Source: a bacterium
GTDB lineage: Bacteria; SZUA-79; Acidulodesulfobacterales; Acidulodesulfobacteraceae
NCBI GenBank assembly: GCA_021845685.1
Contig: JAJZVN010000002.1
Coordinates: forward strand, 113,885 to 177,884
DNA: 64,000 nucleotides
Direction: 5' to 3'
The notes below the pieces were generated by a model. The model was not told the DNA's origin, made no database searches, and worked only from the letters and a program-made list of their open reading frames with translations. Numbering within the stretch: position 1 is the first letter of the stretch; each line of letters starts with the position of its first letter. Of the stretch, positions 9,439 to 17,453 are shown piece by piece. The position numbers and the translations under genes were made by a program.

Positions 9439-10224
9439 TTACGGAATCAAAGATGCAGCAGTTTGAAGCATCTGATTTGCAATAGTTATAGCTTTTGAAT
9501 CTATCGTATAAGCATTTTGCGCCGTAATCATAGATACCATCTGTCCTACTAAATTAACATTGGACATCTCTAAGAATCCCTGCTGAATAGTTCCTAAGCC
9601 GTTTTGACCGGGCGTGCCGACTTGAGGAACACCTGAAGCTGATGTTTGAAGATATAAATTGTGCCCTATGCTATTCAACCCTGCAGGATTAATAAAATTG
9701 GTCAGCGTAATCGTTCCAACCTGAACAGGATTAGTTTGACCTGATACGGCAGCCGATACCGTGCCGTCCTGAGCTATACTTATAGAAGTCGCATTTGGAG
9801 GAATAGTAATAGGCGGAACTAATGTATAACCCGTTGCGTTCACCAATTGCCCCTGCGAATTAGTCTGTAAAGTTCCGTCTCTTGTATATGCCGTTTGCCC
9901 GTTTGCCATCTGTATCTGAAAAAACCCTTGACCTTCAATCGCTAAATCAAGCGGATTTGAAGTTTGCTGTAAATCCCCCTGCGTAAATTCTTTTTCAATA
10001 GACGAGACTTTAGACCCCAATCCTAACTGAATTCCCGTCGGAACTTGAGTGTATTCGGATGAATATGATCCGGGAGACTTTATCGTCTGATAAAAAAGGT
10101 CTTCAAAATTAACTCTTGATTCTTTATATCCTGTAGTATTGGTATTTGCAAGATTATTTGCTATATTGTCTATTTCAATCTGCTGTCCTTCCATACCTGT
10201 GGAAGCAGTCCATAATGCTCTCAA
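9439..10224 (-). CDS. flgG: Distal rod protein FlgG (TTG start)
   Basis: With the start at 10224 the protein is 261 residues, beginning (M)RALWTASTGMEGQQ and containing NIANNLANTNTTGYKESRVNFEDLFYQT, the rod/hook-family N-terminal motif. The C-terminus has GFLEMSNVNLVGQMVSMITAQNAYTIDSKAI. An open frame extends upstream to an ATG at 10275, but a strong GGGAGGG SD sits just before the TTG at 10224, and the family start fits there. FlgG forms the distal rod. It follows flgF after a 408-bp gene-free gap. Confidence 0.95.
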   Translation of the reverse strand: MRALWTASTGMEGQQIEIDNIANNLANTNTTGYKESRVNFEDLFYQTIKSPGSYSSEYTQVPTGIQLGLGSKVSSIEKEFTQGDLQQTSNPLDLAIEGQGFFQIQMANGQTAYTRDGTLQTNSQGQLVNATGYTLVPPITIPPNATSISIAQDGTVSAAVSGQTNPVQVGTITLTNFINPAGLNSIGHNLYLQTSASGVPQVGTPGQNGLGTIQQGFLEMSNVNLVGQMVSMITAQNAYTIDSKAITIANQMLQTAASLIP

Positions 10225-10632
10225 TTTGTTCCCTCCCTTTATATATAAAATATATAAATATAATTCATATAACATAATATTGTCATATGAATTATAAAAT
10301 TAAAAAAACCTTAACTCAACTTCATCGTTTTTATTATTATAGTTTTTATTATTATAGTTTTTATTATTATAAAATTATAACTTATTGATATTGTTGAATT
10401 TTATTTTTTATTTTGTAGTCCCCATAAACATTTTTATTGCCCCCATAAATATAGTAATATCAATATGCTGCTGTTAATTATGGTGAAGTCGGGTTAAATT
10501 AAGTTAAACTCCCCGCATAGATATATATATACGATAAAAATAGCAAAAATACAGCAGCAATATATATGTCAATCATAAGCATAAGTATATAATTATAAGC
10601 ATCGCCATAGACAATAAAAGTAAGCTGTATAT
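10225..10632 (-). other. Gene-free spacer between flgF and flgG
   Basis: 408 bp with no supported gene. It holds the flgG Shine-Dalgarno sequence at its left edge, the 15-bp triple repeat at 10327-10371 and a short GC-richer patch near 10420-10530 containing two CCCCATAAA direct copies. No sigma-54 promoter, clear sigma-28 promoter or strong terminator is visible. Confidence 0.5.
10327..10371. repeat. Tandem repeat, three 15-bp units
   Basis: Three perfect head-to-tail copies of GTTTTTATTATTATA starting at 10327, 10342 and 10357, in the flgF-flgG spacer. No function is evident; copy number could vary by slippage. Confidence 0.9.
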
Positions 10633-11409
10633 TTAAACTGCAGCTCCTACGGTATTTATTGCAACATTGTCAATTTGAGAATATGATTTTAAGACATTAT
10701 TCATTGTAGATTTAACCTGGCTTATATCTATAAGTTCAACCATGCTTTGAATTTCATTGACATTTGATTCTTCTATATACCCTTGCTCAATTTTTGGATT
10801 TTTAAGCAGCACGGGTTTTCCCGACTTTTTAGTCTCTGAAAATAACGTATTGCCGTTTCTTGAAAGCAATGAAGAATTTTTAAAATCAACTGTTCCAATT
10901 TTACCTGCATATTGATTTTCATTGGTTTGCGGATTTAAAATATTTATAATACCGTTCTGTGAAATAGTAATATTTGAGCCTCTTTCCGTAAGGCTAATCG
11001 GTTTTCCGTTAGTGCCTAAAACAAGATATCCTTCTTGCGTTACAATCTGGTTGTCGCTATTTAACGAGAAAGAACCGTTCCTTGTATATTTAATTCCTTC
11101 AGGCGTTTTAACTACAAAAAAACCTTTGCCCGAAATAGCCAAGTCTAATCTGTTTCCTGTATGTTTTAACGCTCCTTGAGAAAAATTATTATAACTGTAA
11201 AGCATAATAGGATATTGATTGTCTGCGAGAGGTTTTTTATCACCTGCATTTACGGCGCTAATAGCTTTTTGTGATAAAAAATCGCCAAACACCGAACCTT
11301 CGCTTTTATATCCGACGGTATTTATATTGGCAAGATTATTAGTAATAATATTCATTTTATTGCCTTCCGATATAATTCCGCTTAAATTAATATATAATCC
11401 GCCGTTCAA
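10633..11409 (-). CDS. flgF: Proximal rod protein FlgF (TTG start)
   Basis: A 258-residue protein: NGGLYINLSGIISEGNKMNIITNNLANINTVGYKSEGSVFGDFL at the N-terminus, then a DLAISGKGFFVVKTPEGIKYTRNGSFSLN core, and GYIEESNVNEIQSMVELIDISQ at the C-terminus. This is the rod/hook-basal-body fold. The start codon is TTG, chosen because a GGAG SD lies upstream and the family begins here. It is the first gene of the flgF-to-fliW block, about 70 bp from a sigma-54 promoter. Confidence 0.92.
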   Translation of the reverse strand: MNGGLYINLSGIISEGNKMNIITNNLANINTVGYKSEGSVFGDFLSQKAISAVNAGDKKPLADNQYPIMLYSYNNFSQGALKHTGNRLDLAISGKGFFVVKTPEGIKYTRNGSFSLNSDNQIVTQEGYLVLGTNGKPISLTERGSNITISQNGIINILNPQTNENQYAGKIGTVDFKNSSLLSRNGNTLFSETKKSGKPVLLKNPKIEQGYIEESNVNEIQSMVELIDISQVKSTMNNVLKSYSQIDNVAINTVGAAV

Positions 11410-11475
11410 TTTTGAATCTCCTAAAAAAATTAGTATTTTTTTATTAGTATTTTTTATTATTATATTTATATATAC

Positions 11476-11490
11476 GCAATAAATATGCCA
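11476..11490 (-). promoter_or_regulatory. Sigma-54 (-24/-12) promoter of flgF
   Basis: Read on the - strand, TGGCAT-N5-TTGC has the exact 10-base spacing between the GG and GC dinucleotides required by sigma-54. It ends about 66 bp upstream of the flgF start and probably drives the block through fliW. Confidence 0.85.
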
Positions 11491-11622
11491 TTAATTAAGG
11501 AAAAAATTTCTCATATTTTAAATAAATACGGAAAAAATTGCCGATATTAAATGTAATTTTATTTTTAAATTGATATTATATATAAATATAATTTATAATA
11601 TTTAAGCAATTCTAATATAAAT

Positions 11623-11745
11623 ATCTTGAATGTCTATTAAAGTAAAATATCTTGAATGTCTATTAAAGTAAAATATCTTGAATGTCTATTAAAGTAAAAT
11701 ATCTTGAATGTCTATTAAAGTAAAATATCTTGAATGTCTATTAAA
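11623..11745. repeat. Five-copy 26-bp tandem repeat
   Basis: Copies start at 11623, 11649, 11675, 11701 and 11727; the first four are identical and the last is cut short at its end. The unit contains TCTTGAATGTCTATTAAAG. It occupies the leader just upstream of the PilZ gene, its last copy ending about 30 bp from the ATG. Within 11410-11774 the rest is A/T-rich filler plus the flgF promoter and one AAAATTGCCGATA motif near 11535. Confidence 0.93.
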
Positions 11746-11774
11746 TAAAATAAAATAATAACTATTGAATATTT

Positions 11775-12506
11775 ATGTTCAATCTAAAAAAAATTAAAGA
11801 AAATCCTAATGTAGATATTGTTTCTCGAAGTAAAGAAATAGCAAATATTTTAAAAAATTTCGCACAAACAAAAAAAAATTTAATAATTTACCCTTTTGTT
11901 CCTGATTTGCAAACTTCTGCTGACAATAGCGATTATTCTACCAATATTATTAAATTTAACGACGATATTATTATGATTGATTCTTTAATGCCTGAAGACG
12001 GCAATTTAAAAATGCTGTCTTCAACTTATCTTAAAGTTAATTTTAACTTTAAAGATAAAGATCATTATTTTTTATCTAAACTTTATAATTTTGCGGAAGA
12101 TAATAATTATTTTAATTTTAACATTTATACGCCGTTAGAAATTTATTCTATTGAAAAAAGAAAATTTTTCAGAATAGAACCTTCAATGTCGGAACCTGTA
12201 AAAATATCATTTTTTTGGATAAATAAATATCATAACTTTACAATTTATGATATTTCAGGTGAGGGATTTTCTTTTTTATCCTATTTTTATTTTGAAAAAC
12301 ATACGGTAATAGAAAATATGAAATTAGAATTTCCCAACCTTCCTTCCATTATAGTAAGGGCTGAAATAAAAGCATCTATAAAAATAGATACAAAATATAA
12401 AATAGGAGTGCAAATAATTAATTTAAAACCAAAAGAACAGGATATAATGTTTAAATATATATTTAAAAGGCAAAGAGAAATAATGGCTAAAGACAGGGGG
12501 TTGTAA
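11775..12506 (+). CDS. PilZ-domain protein (YcgR-like flagellar brake candidate)
   Basis: A 243-residue protein. Residues 1-125 resemble the YcgR N-terminal domain. From about 127 a PilZ domain carries KRKFFRIEPS (the R-x-x-x-R c-di-GMP site) and, about 30 residues later, DISGEGFSF (the D/N-x-S-x-x-G site). Both binding motifs look intact. Such proteins slow or bias the flagellar motor when c-di-GMP is high. It stands alone on +, divergent from flgF and convergent with the FlhB paralogue. No SD precedes the ATG; the 26-bp repeats lie just upstream. Confidence 0.87.
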   Translation: MFNLKKIKENPNVDIVSRSKEIANILKNFAQTKKNLIIYPFVPDLQTSADNSDYSTNIIKFNDDIIMIDSLMPEDGNLKMLSSTYLKVNFNFKDKDHYFLSKLYNFAEDNNYFNFNIYTPLEIYSIEKRKFFRIEPSMSEPVKISFFWINKYHNFTIYDISGEGFSFLSYFYFEKHTVIENMKLEFPNLPSIIVRAEIKASIKIDTKYKIGVQIINLKPKEQDIMFKYIFKRQREIMAKDRGL

Positions 12507-12530
12507 TAAATCTATAAATTACGGGTATAT

Positions 12531-12800
12531 TTATATTTTATTATTTAATTTATAGATAAACGCAAAAATATGAGCTATTACCTTGTAAAGTTCAGGGGGG
12601 ACTTCTTCGTAAATTTCAAGTTTGTCTATAATTTCTGCAAGACCTTTGTTTTCTATTATAGGAATATTATTTTCTTTTGCTATGGCTTTAATTTTTTCCG
12701 CTAATTTGCCTTTACCTTTTGCTATTAAAACAGGAGCTTTATTTTTATCTTTATCGTATTTTAACGCAACAGCCGTTAATTCTTTATTATGCTTGTTCAT
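12531..12800 (-). CDS. FlhB C-terminal-domain paralogue (FhlB/YlqH type)
   Basis: An 89-residue stand-alone protein matching the C-terminal cytoplasmic domain of FlhB: AVALKYDKDKNKAPVLIAKGKGKLAEKIKAIA and the IPIIENKGLAE segment align with the end of the true FlhB at 28620. It lacks transmembrane segments and the autocleaving NPTH motif; it begins just after where that motif would be. Such proteins can substitute for the FlhB C-terminal fragment in some bacteria. It overlaps the upstream FliK-like gene by 14 bp, so the two are translationally coupled. Confidence 0.9.
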   Translation of the reverse strand: MNKHNKELTAVALKYDKDKNKAPVLIAKGKGKLAEKIKAIAKENNIPIIENKGLAEIIDKLEIYEEVPPELYKVIAHIFAFIYKLNNKI

Positions 12801-13638
12801 TTATTATACCGTCAAATTCTTCATTTGAAATATTTTTATTAAATCCGATGTCCTTTAAAGTTATATTATCTTTGAGCAGTTCTTCTTTTAATATATTAAT
12901 ATTTTGTTTTATTAATATTTCCGCAGTTTTTGAATATGTTTTAAAATTTAAAACTAAATTGCCGTTAAAATAATAAGAAGACAATTTTAAAAGTCCGAGA
13001 GGTTTCATTTGAATTTCAACCATAAAAAAATAACCGTAAGAATTTAATTTATTTTTCTTACTTGAATCCCTGTTAATATCTTCTTCTTTTCGGGAAACTA
13101 TAAACACGGATGCAAAATCGCCTAAGTTATTTAAATCAAAATTTAAAATTAATGTATTATTTTTAATATCCGCTGTTAAGTTGTTGATATTTATATTTAC
13201 AGAACTATCAGCAAATCTTGTAAAATTTTCTTTAATTGAACCTGTTATATTTTTAATCGCTGCATTAAAAAGGTTTAAGTTATTTTGATCTAACGATTCG
13301 TTAACTATTTTAAAAATAACATTACTGCCGTTTATAGATTCTGCGCTTAATTGCAGTGTAAAGTTTTCTCCTGCTTGAGAATTTGCTGCAGCGGACGACT
13401 TAAACTCGTTATAAATAGATTCAGGTATTACGGCTTTAAATAATTTTCCGTTAAAAGATAGAATTCCTGTAAATAAAGAGTCTGATATTTCTGCGTCAAT
13501 TAATTGAACATCAATAATATCATTGAGTTTTATAGAGTCTAATAAATTAGTTAAACTTTTATTTATTAATATTTTTGATATATTAATGTTTGTATCAAAG
13601 TTTGCTTTACCAATAATATTATTTTGCGATAAATTCAT
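12787..13638 (-). CDS. FliK-like protein with hook-length-control C-terminal domain
   Basis: A 283-residue protein. The N-terminal part is Asn/Ser-rich. Residues about 205-270 (FFMVEIQMKPLGLLKLSSYYFNGNLVLNF, then ILIKQNINILKEELLKDNITLKDIGF) follow the FliK C-terminal pattern that contacts FlhB. A separate, larger FliK is at 37045. Its coupling to an FlhB C-domain paralogue suggests a paired substrate-switch accessory module. The function is inferred from family and context. Confidence 0.72.
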   Translation of the reverse strand: MNLSQNNIIGKANFDTNINISKILINKSLTNLLDSIKLNDIIDVQLIDAEISDSLFTGILSFNGKLFKAVIPESIYNEFKSSAAANSQAGENFTLQLSAESINGSNVIFKIVNESLDQNNLNLFNAAIKNITGSIKENFTRFADSSVNININNLTADIKNNTLILNFDLNNLGDFASVFIVSRKEEDINRDSSKKNKLNSYGYFFMVEIQMKPLGLLKLSSYYFNGNLVLNFKTYSKTAEILIKQNINILKEELLKDNITLKDIGFNKNISNEEFDGIINEQA

Positions 13639-13656
13639 AAATTAAATAAATTAAAT

Positions 13657-13983
13657 TTAGACCATAATATTAATATGATGAAGAATATTATTTTTTGGGC
13701 TGGCTGCATCAGCTTTAGTTTGTTCTTCATCTTGTTGTTGTTCTAGTTTTTGTCCTTGTTCCTGTTCTTCTTTATTCTCTTCAGAATTGCCGTAATTTTC
13801 GTCAATAGGCTCTAAAACTTCATTTGTTTCGTTTACGGTATCTGATTTTTTTATTCCTGCATTGTAGTTTTTTTCTTTAGAAATATTGTTGGAATTTATT
13901 GCAAAAGTTTGAGGGGTAGAAGCTACCTTTTCTACTAAAGAAGCATTAGTTATAATTTGCTGAATTTCTATTATACCAGCCAT
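13657..13983 (-). CDS. Small acidic protein of unknown function
   Basis: A 108-residue protein opening MAGIIEIQQIITNASLVEKVAST, followed by a low-complexity Glu/Gln-rich stretch (about 65-95) and a short C-terminal hydrophobic end. No recognised domain. It lies 18 bp upstream of the FliK-like gene and 28 bp downstream of the CheW-like gene on the same strand, so it is probably a member of that operon. The coding call rests on position and tight spacing. Confidence 0.6.
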   Translation of the reverse strand: MAGIIEIQQIITNASLVEKVASTPQTFAINSNNISKEKNYNAGIKKSDTVNETNEVLEPIDENYGNSEENKEEQEQGQKLEQQQDEEQTKADAASPKNNILHHINIMV

Positions 13984-14011
13984 AATGCATGGGTAAAGTC
14001 AATTTATTTAT

Positions 14012-14785
14012 TTATAATTTTAGATAATCATAAAGATTTCGCATTTCAATGATTGAAGAAAATTTACCTTCTTCATTTTCATATAATTTGTAAATCAGAT
14101 TTTTTGAATTTTTATATTTAATAATATTTGGGGTTATCAGTTGTTTATTTTTTATTTTTTTTATTGTGCCTGCATTATTTATACATAAACCGAAATTTTC
14201 TTTATTAAAAGAACATATTACTATATATTTAAGTCTGTTTTCATTAAATAAAGCAGGTTCCTTATAAGAATCATGAGAGCTAACGGCAAAAAAATCATAT
14301 ATCGGAATAGCAATGCCTCTATGATTAATTAATCCTAAAAGCTCTATTTTGTTTGTGTATAGTTTAAAAGGTTTTATGTATCTTATAATTTCAATTATAT
14401 TTTCTGCCGGAAAAGAAAAATAAGAATTATCAATATTGAAACTCAAATATGAATTTTCTTTTTCAAGATTTTTTTCAAAAACAAAACTGTTTAAAATTTT
14501 ATTATCTATATTATTATTATCGGCAGTTAATATTTTTTTAACGGGATACGTATAAATTCTGGCGCCTTCTTCTTCTAAATCTTCGTCATTTTCGGAATTT
14601 GCAGAGAATATTACCTGATTTAACTTAACGCTGTTTAATGATATAACGTTAGTTGCGGATTTTTCGGCATTATTTTCTTTAATAATATTATCTATATTAT
14701 CTATAACTAAAAGTTTGTCAATCCAGGGAGTTATAAGATCAGGTTCTTTTGTAAAAGCATTTTCTGCTACAAAATTGTTTTGCAT
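14012..14785 (-). CDS. CheW-like coupling protein with N-terminal extension
   Basis: A 257-residue protein. Residues 1-105 are poorly conserved and Asn/Glu-rich. Residues about 110-257 form a CheW-like SH3-type domain: YLSFNIDNSYFSFPAENIIEIIRY, then LLGLINHRGIAIPIYDFFAV and a C-terminal SSIIEMRNLYDYLKL. It overlaps no gene but starts 1 bp after the parA stop. It probably links the ParA system to the chemoreceptor array, as described for CheW-like partners in polar array maintenance. That role is an inference. Confidence 0.78.
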   Translation of the reverse strand: MQNNFVAENAFTKEPDLITPWIDKLLVIDNIDNIIKENNAEKSATNVISLNSVKLNQVIFSANSENDEDLEEEGARIYTYPVKKILTADNNNIDNKILNSFVFEKNLEKENSYLSFNIDNSYFSFPAENIIEIIRYIKPFKLYTNKIELLGLINHRGIAIPIYDFFAVSSHDSYKEPALFNENRLKYIVICSFNKENFGLCINNAGTIKKIKNKQLITPNIIKYKNSKNLIYKLYENEEGKFSSIIEMRNLYDYLKL

Positions 14786-14786
14786 T

Positions 14787-15590
14787 TTATTCTCCTCCTT
14801 TTACCGAAGCACTTAGAATCTCGCGAGCGATAAGTAGATAATCAATAGATCCTCTAGATCTAACTTCATAATAAGTTAAAGGTTTTTTAATAAAACTTGC
14901 ATCTTTAAATTTTGTGTCTGCATTTATGAAATTATTAAAGCTATTATCTTTGTAATTATTTTTAAAATAATTCAAAGACTTTAAAGATGAATTGGTTCTT
15001 TTATCGAACATAGTTATTAAAAGTTTATAATCACGCTTTACATTAAGCGCTTTTTCCACCTTTTGTATAGTTTTTATAAGCAATTCTACCCCTCTTACCG
15101 ATAAATAATCAGCTACAACGGGTATTATTATACCATCGCATGCTGCGATAGCGCTAATTAAAAGAACGCTTAACGCAGGAGATGAATCTATTATAACATA
15201 ATCGTAATAATCAGGCAAATACTTTAATTTTTCTTTTAATTGCAGTCCTCCTCCATTAGAAGCCGAGAGATTTGATTCTATTTTTGCAAGATTAATATTG
15301 GAAGGTATAATGTCAATACCTCCGCCGCCTTTAATTTTATATTTTTTAATAATAAATTGTTCAACATCCGACGTTTCTGAAACAAGCAAACTGCCTATAG
15401 AATTTTCGACCATTTCAGGTTCAATAGCTAAGTGATTAGTTAAACTTGCTTGAGGGTCTATATCTATTAATAAAATATTTTGCTCTAAAATAGATAAAGA
15501 ACTCGCAAGAGTTAACGCCGTAGTAGTTTTTCCAACTCCTCCTTTTTGATTTGCAATTGCATAAATAAACGGTCTTTTTTTACAAATCAT
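14787..15590 (-). CDS. ParA/Soj-family ATPase of the chemotaxis operon
   Basis: A 267-residue ParA-type ATPase: deviant Walker A NQKGGVGKTTTALTLASSL near residue 14, DIDPQASLTNHLAIE, and Walker B-type YVIIDSSPALSVLLISAI. No parB is adjacent. It lies between two CheW-family genes, which is the arrangement of the ParC/PpfA-type ATPases that position chemotaxis arrays, not the chromosome-partition arrangement. Confidence 0.88.
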   Translation of the reverse strand: MICKKRPFIYAIANQKGGVGKTTTALTLASSLSILEQNILLIDIDPQASLTNHLAIEPEMVENSIGSLLVSETSDVEQFIIKKYKIKGGGGIDIIPSNINLAKIESNLSASNGGGLQLKEKLKYLPDYYDYVIIDSSPALSVLLISAIAACDGIIIPVVADYLSVRGVELLIKTIQKVEKALNVKRDYKLLITMFDKRTNSSLKSLNYFKNNYKDNSFNNFINADTKFKDASFIKKPLTYYEVRSRGSIDYLLIAREILSASVKGGE

Positions 15591-15609
15591 AAATATTTTA
15601 AATGCTTAT

Positions 15610-16125
15610 TTATTTGATAGTTGATTCAATTAAATTATGCTCTCCCGTTGTAAAAATTTTATCAATATCAAGAAGTATAATGAGTCTATCGTCAAGTTTA
15701 CCTACACCTTTTATGTAATCTGAATCTAAACTTGCAACAAGCGGAGGCGGAGGCTGAATAGTATTTGAGTTTATCCGTAAAACCTCAGACACGCTATCAA
15801 CAATAAGACCTATGGTTTTGCCCAATATATTTACAACAATAATTCTTGTGTCTTTTGTGGATTCTTTCAAATTTAAATGAAATTTTTTCCTTATATCTAC
15901 AATAGGAATAACTTTACCCCGCAGATTTATGACTCCTTCGACAAAATTTGGCGCTTTAGGAACTTTAGTTATTTCTACCATCCTGTTGATTTCCTGAACT
16001 TTTAATATGTCTAAAGCAAATTCTTCGCTGCCTAACGTGAATGTGACTAATTGTATTATTTCGTTTGTGCCGGCATTTTCATCGGCTTTTTTATCTTTTG
16101 GCAAATTAACTGCTTCTTGCTCCAT
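15610..16125 (-). CDS. cheW: Chemotaxis coupling protein CheW
   Basis: A 171-residue CheW: an N-terminal acidic tail, then IIQLVTFTLGSEEFALDILKVQEINRM, a KVPKAPNFVEGVINLRGKVIPIVDIRKKF core (the NLRG motif) and IGLIVDSVSEVLRI. CheW bridges chemoreceptors to CheA. It has a strong GGAGG SD 11 bp ahead of the ATG. It follows cheB and precedes parA on the - strand. No receptors are in the window. Confidence 0.96.
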   Translation of the reverse strand: MEQEAVNLPKDKKADENAGTNEIIQLVTFTLGSEEFALDILKVQEINRMVEITKVPKAPNFVEGVINLRGKVIPIVDIRKKFHLNLKESTKDTRIIVVNILGKTIGLIVDSVSEVLRINSNTIQPPPPLVASLDSDYIKGVGKLDDRLIILLDIDKIFTTGEHNLIESTIK

Positions 16126-16213
16126 AAAAATAAACCTCCGCGATAATATTTTTTATATTTATTTATTTATTTATACTAATTTATTTTAACTGTGCTGTGT
16201 GATTATTGACCGC

Positions 16214-17347
16214 CTAATTGCTTTCTTTTATAATTTCTTCCGCTATTTTATATATAGGAAGAACTTTATCTGCAATACCTGCATCGACGACTGCTTTAGG
16301 CATACCGTAAACAACACATGTAGCTTCATCCTGAACAATAGTGCTGCCGCCGTATTTTTTTATAGCAGCCATTCCGTCTAATCCGTCCGAACCCATACCT
16401 GTAAGTATCACGGCAATAGATTTTTCACGATATTCTTCTGCTACGGATTTCATCATTACCGTAACGGACGGTCTATTAATAAGATATTTAGGCTCTTCGG
16501 AAACAAATATTCTCATGCTCCCGTCTCTTACATCTTTTTTAACACTGAGATGTTTATCTCCGGGAGCAAGATAAGCTATTCCCTGTTTAACAATTTCATC
16601 CCCCGCGGCTTCTATTACTTTTATATGCGAAATACTTGACAGCCTTTGAGCAAACGGACCGGTAAAAGCCTTAGGCATATGTTGAACTAACAGTAACGGA
16701 ATCGGAAAATCGGCAGGAAGTAAAGGTATAACTTCCTGCAAAGCTTTCGGACCGCCTGTAGAAGAGCCGATAGCTACTATCTCTTTTTTAGAATATGATT
16801 TATGATTTAAATTAATATTACTATTATATAATGTTTTACCTGGATTATCGCCATTTTGTATTTTATTTTTATTTATTTCATATATAATTTGTTCGTTATT
16901 TTCAAATGACGGTCTAACAGATTTGACCCCGTAAATAATTTTATTTGCGGTAATCGCTCTTATTTTTGAAATTAAATCATCCTTAATTTTTATAATATTT
17001 AATGAAACATTTGAAAGATTTTTAGGTATATAATCTGCAGCGCCGTAATCTAATGCATCCAATGTAGCTTTAGCTCCTTCTTCGGTAAGCGAACTCAACA
17101 TAATCACAGGCAATGGATTTTTTTCCATTATAATTTTAAGAGCTGTCAACCCGTCCATTTTAGGCATTTCAATATCCATTGTGACAATATCAGGTTTAAG
17201 ATCTGCTACCTGTTTGACGGCATCTTCCCCGTCTTTTGCCTGACCTATAACTTTTATATCGTGTTCATCTTCTAGTAAAGAAGATATTGCCCTTCGCATA
17301 AATGCGGAATCGTCAACAATAAGAACTCTTATAATTTTTTCAGGCAT
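16214..17347 (-). CDS. cheB: Chemoreceptor glutamate methylesterase/deamidase CheB
   Basis: A 377-residue protein. Receiver domain at 1-125 with VDDSAFMRRA and phospho-acceptor Asp-58 in MDIEMPKMDG. An Asn-rich linker spans about 145-187. The esterase domain has AIGSSTGGPKAL (nucleophile Ser-196), QHMPKAFTGPFA (His-223) and TGMGSDGLDGM (Asp-321): the full catalytic triad. Phosphorylated by CheA, it demethylates receptors and opposes CheR (20569-21438). It lies between cheA and cheW. Confidence 0.97.
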   Translation of the reverse strand: MPEKIIRVLIVDDSAFMRRAISSLLEDEHDIKVIGQAKDGEDAVKQVADLKPDIVTMDIEMPKMDGLTALKIIMEKNPLPVIMLSSLTEEGAKATLDALDYGAADYIPKNLSNVSLNIIKIKDDLISKIRAITANKIIYGVKSVRPSFENNEQIIYEINKNKIQNGDNPGKTLYNSNINLNHKSYSKKEIVAIGSSTGGPKALQEVIPLLPADFPIPLLLVQHMPKAFTGPFAQRLSSISHIKVIEAAGDEIVKQGIAYLAPGDKHLSVKKDVRDGSMRIFVSEEPKYLINRPSVTVMMKSVAEEYREKSIAVILTGMGSDGLDGMAAIKKYGGSTIVQDEATCVVYGMPKAVVDAGIADKVLPIYKIAEEIIKESN

Positions 17348-17453
17348 CTAACTAAATCCTCCGAACATAAAATGAACTATTTTTTAACAAATTGCAAAGA
17401 TTCCTATCTCCATTAAAAAGAAGAGAATTTTGCATTTTTTTTAAATATTAAAA

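Noticed and set aside
10225..10275. N-terminal extension of FlgG from the ATG at 10275
   Set aside because: The family N-terminus begins at the TTG at 10224 with a strong SD directly before it; the extra 17 residues match nothing.
11623..11745. CRISPR-like repeats
   Set aside because: The 26-bp units are contiguous with no spacers.
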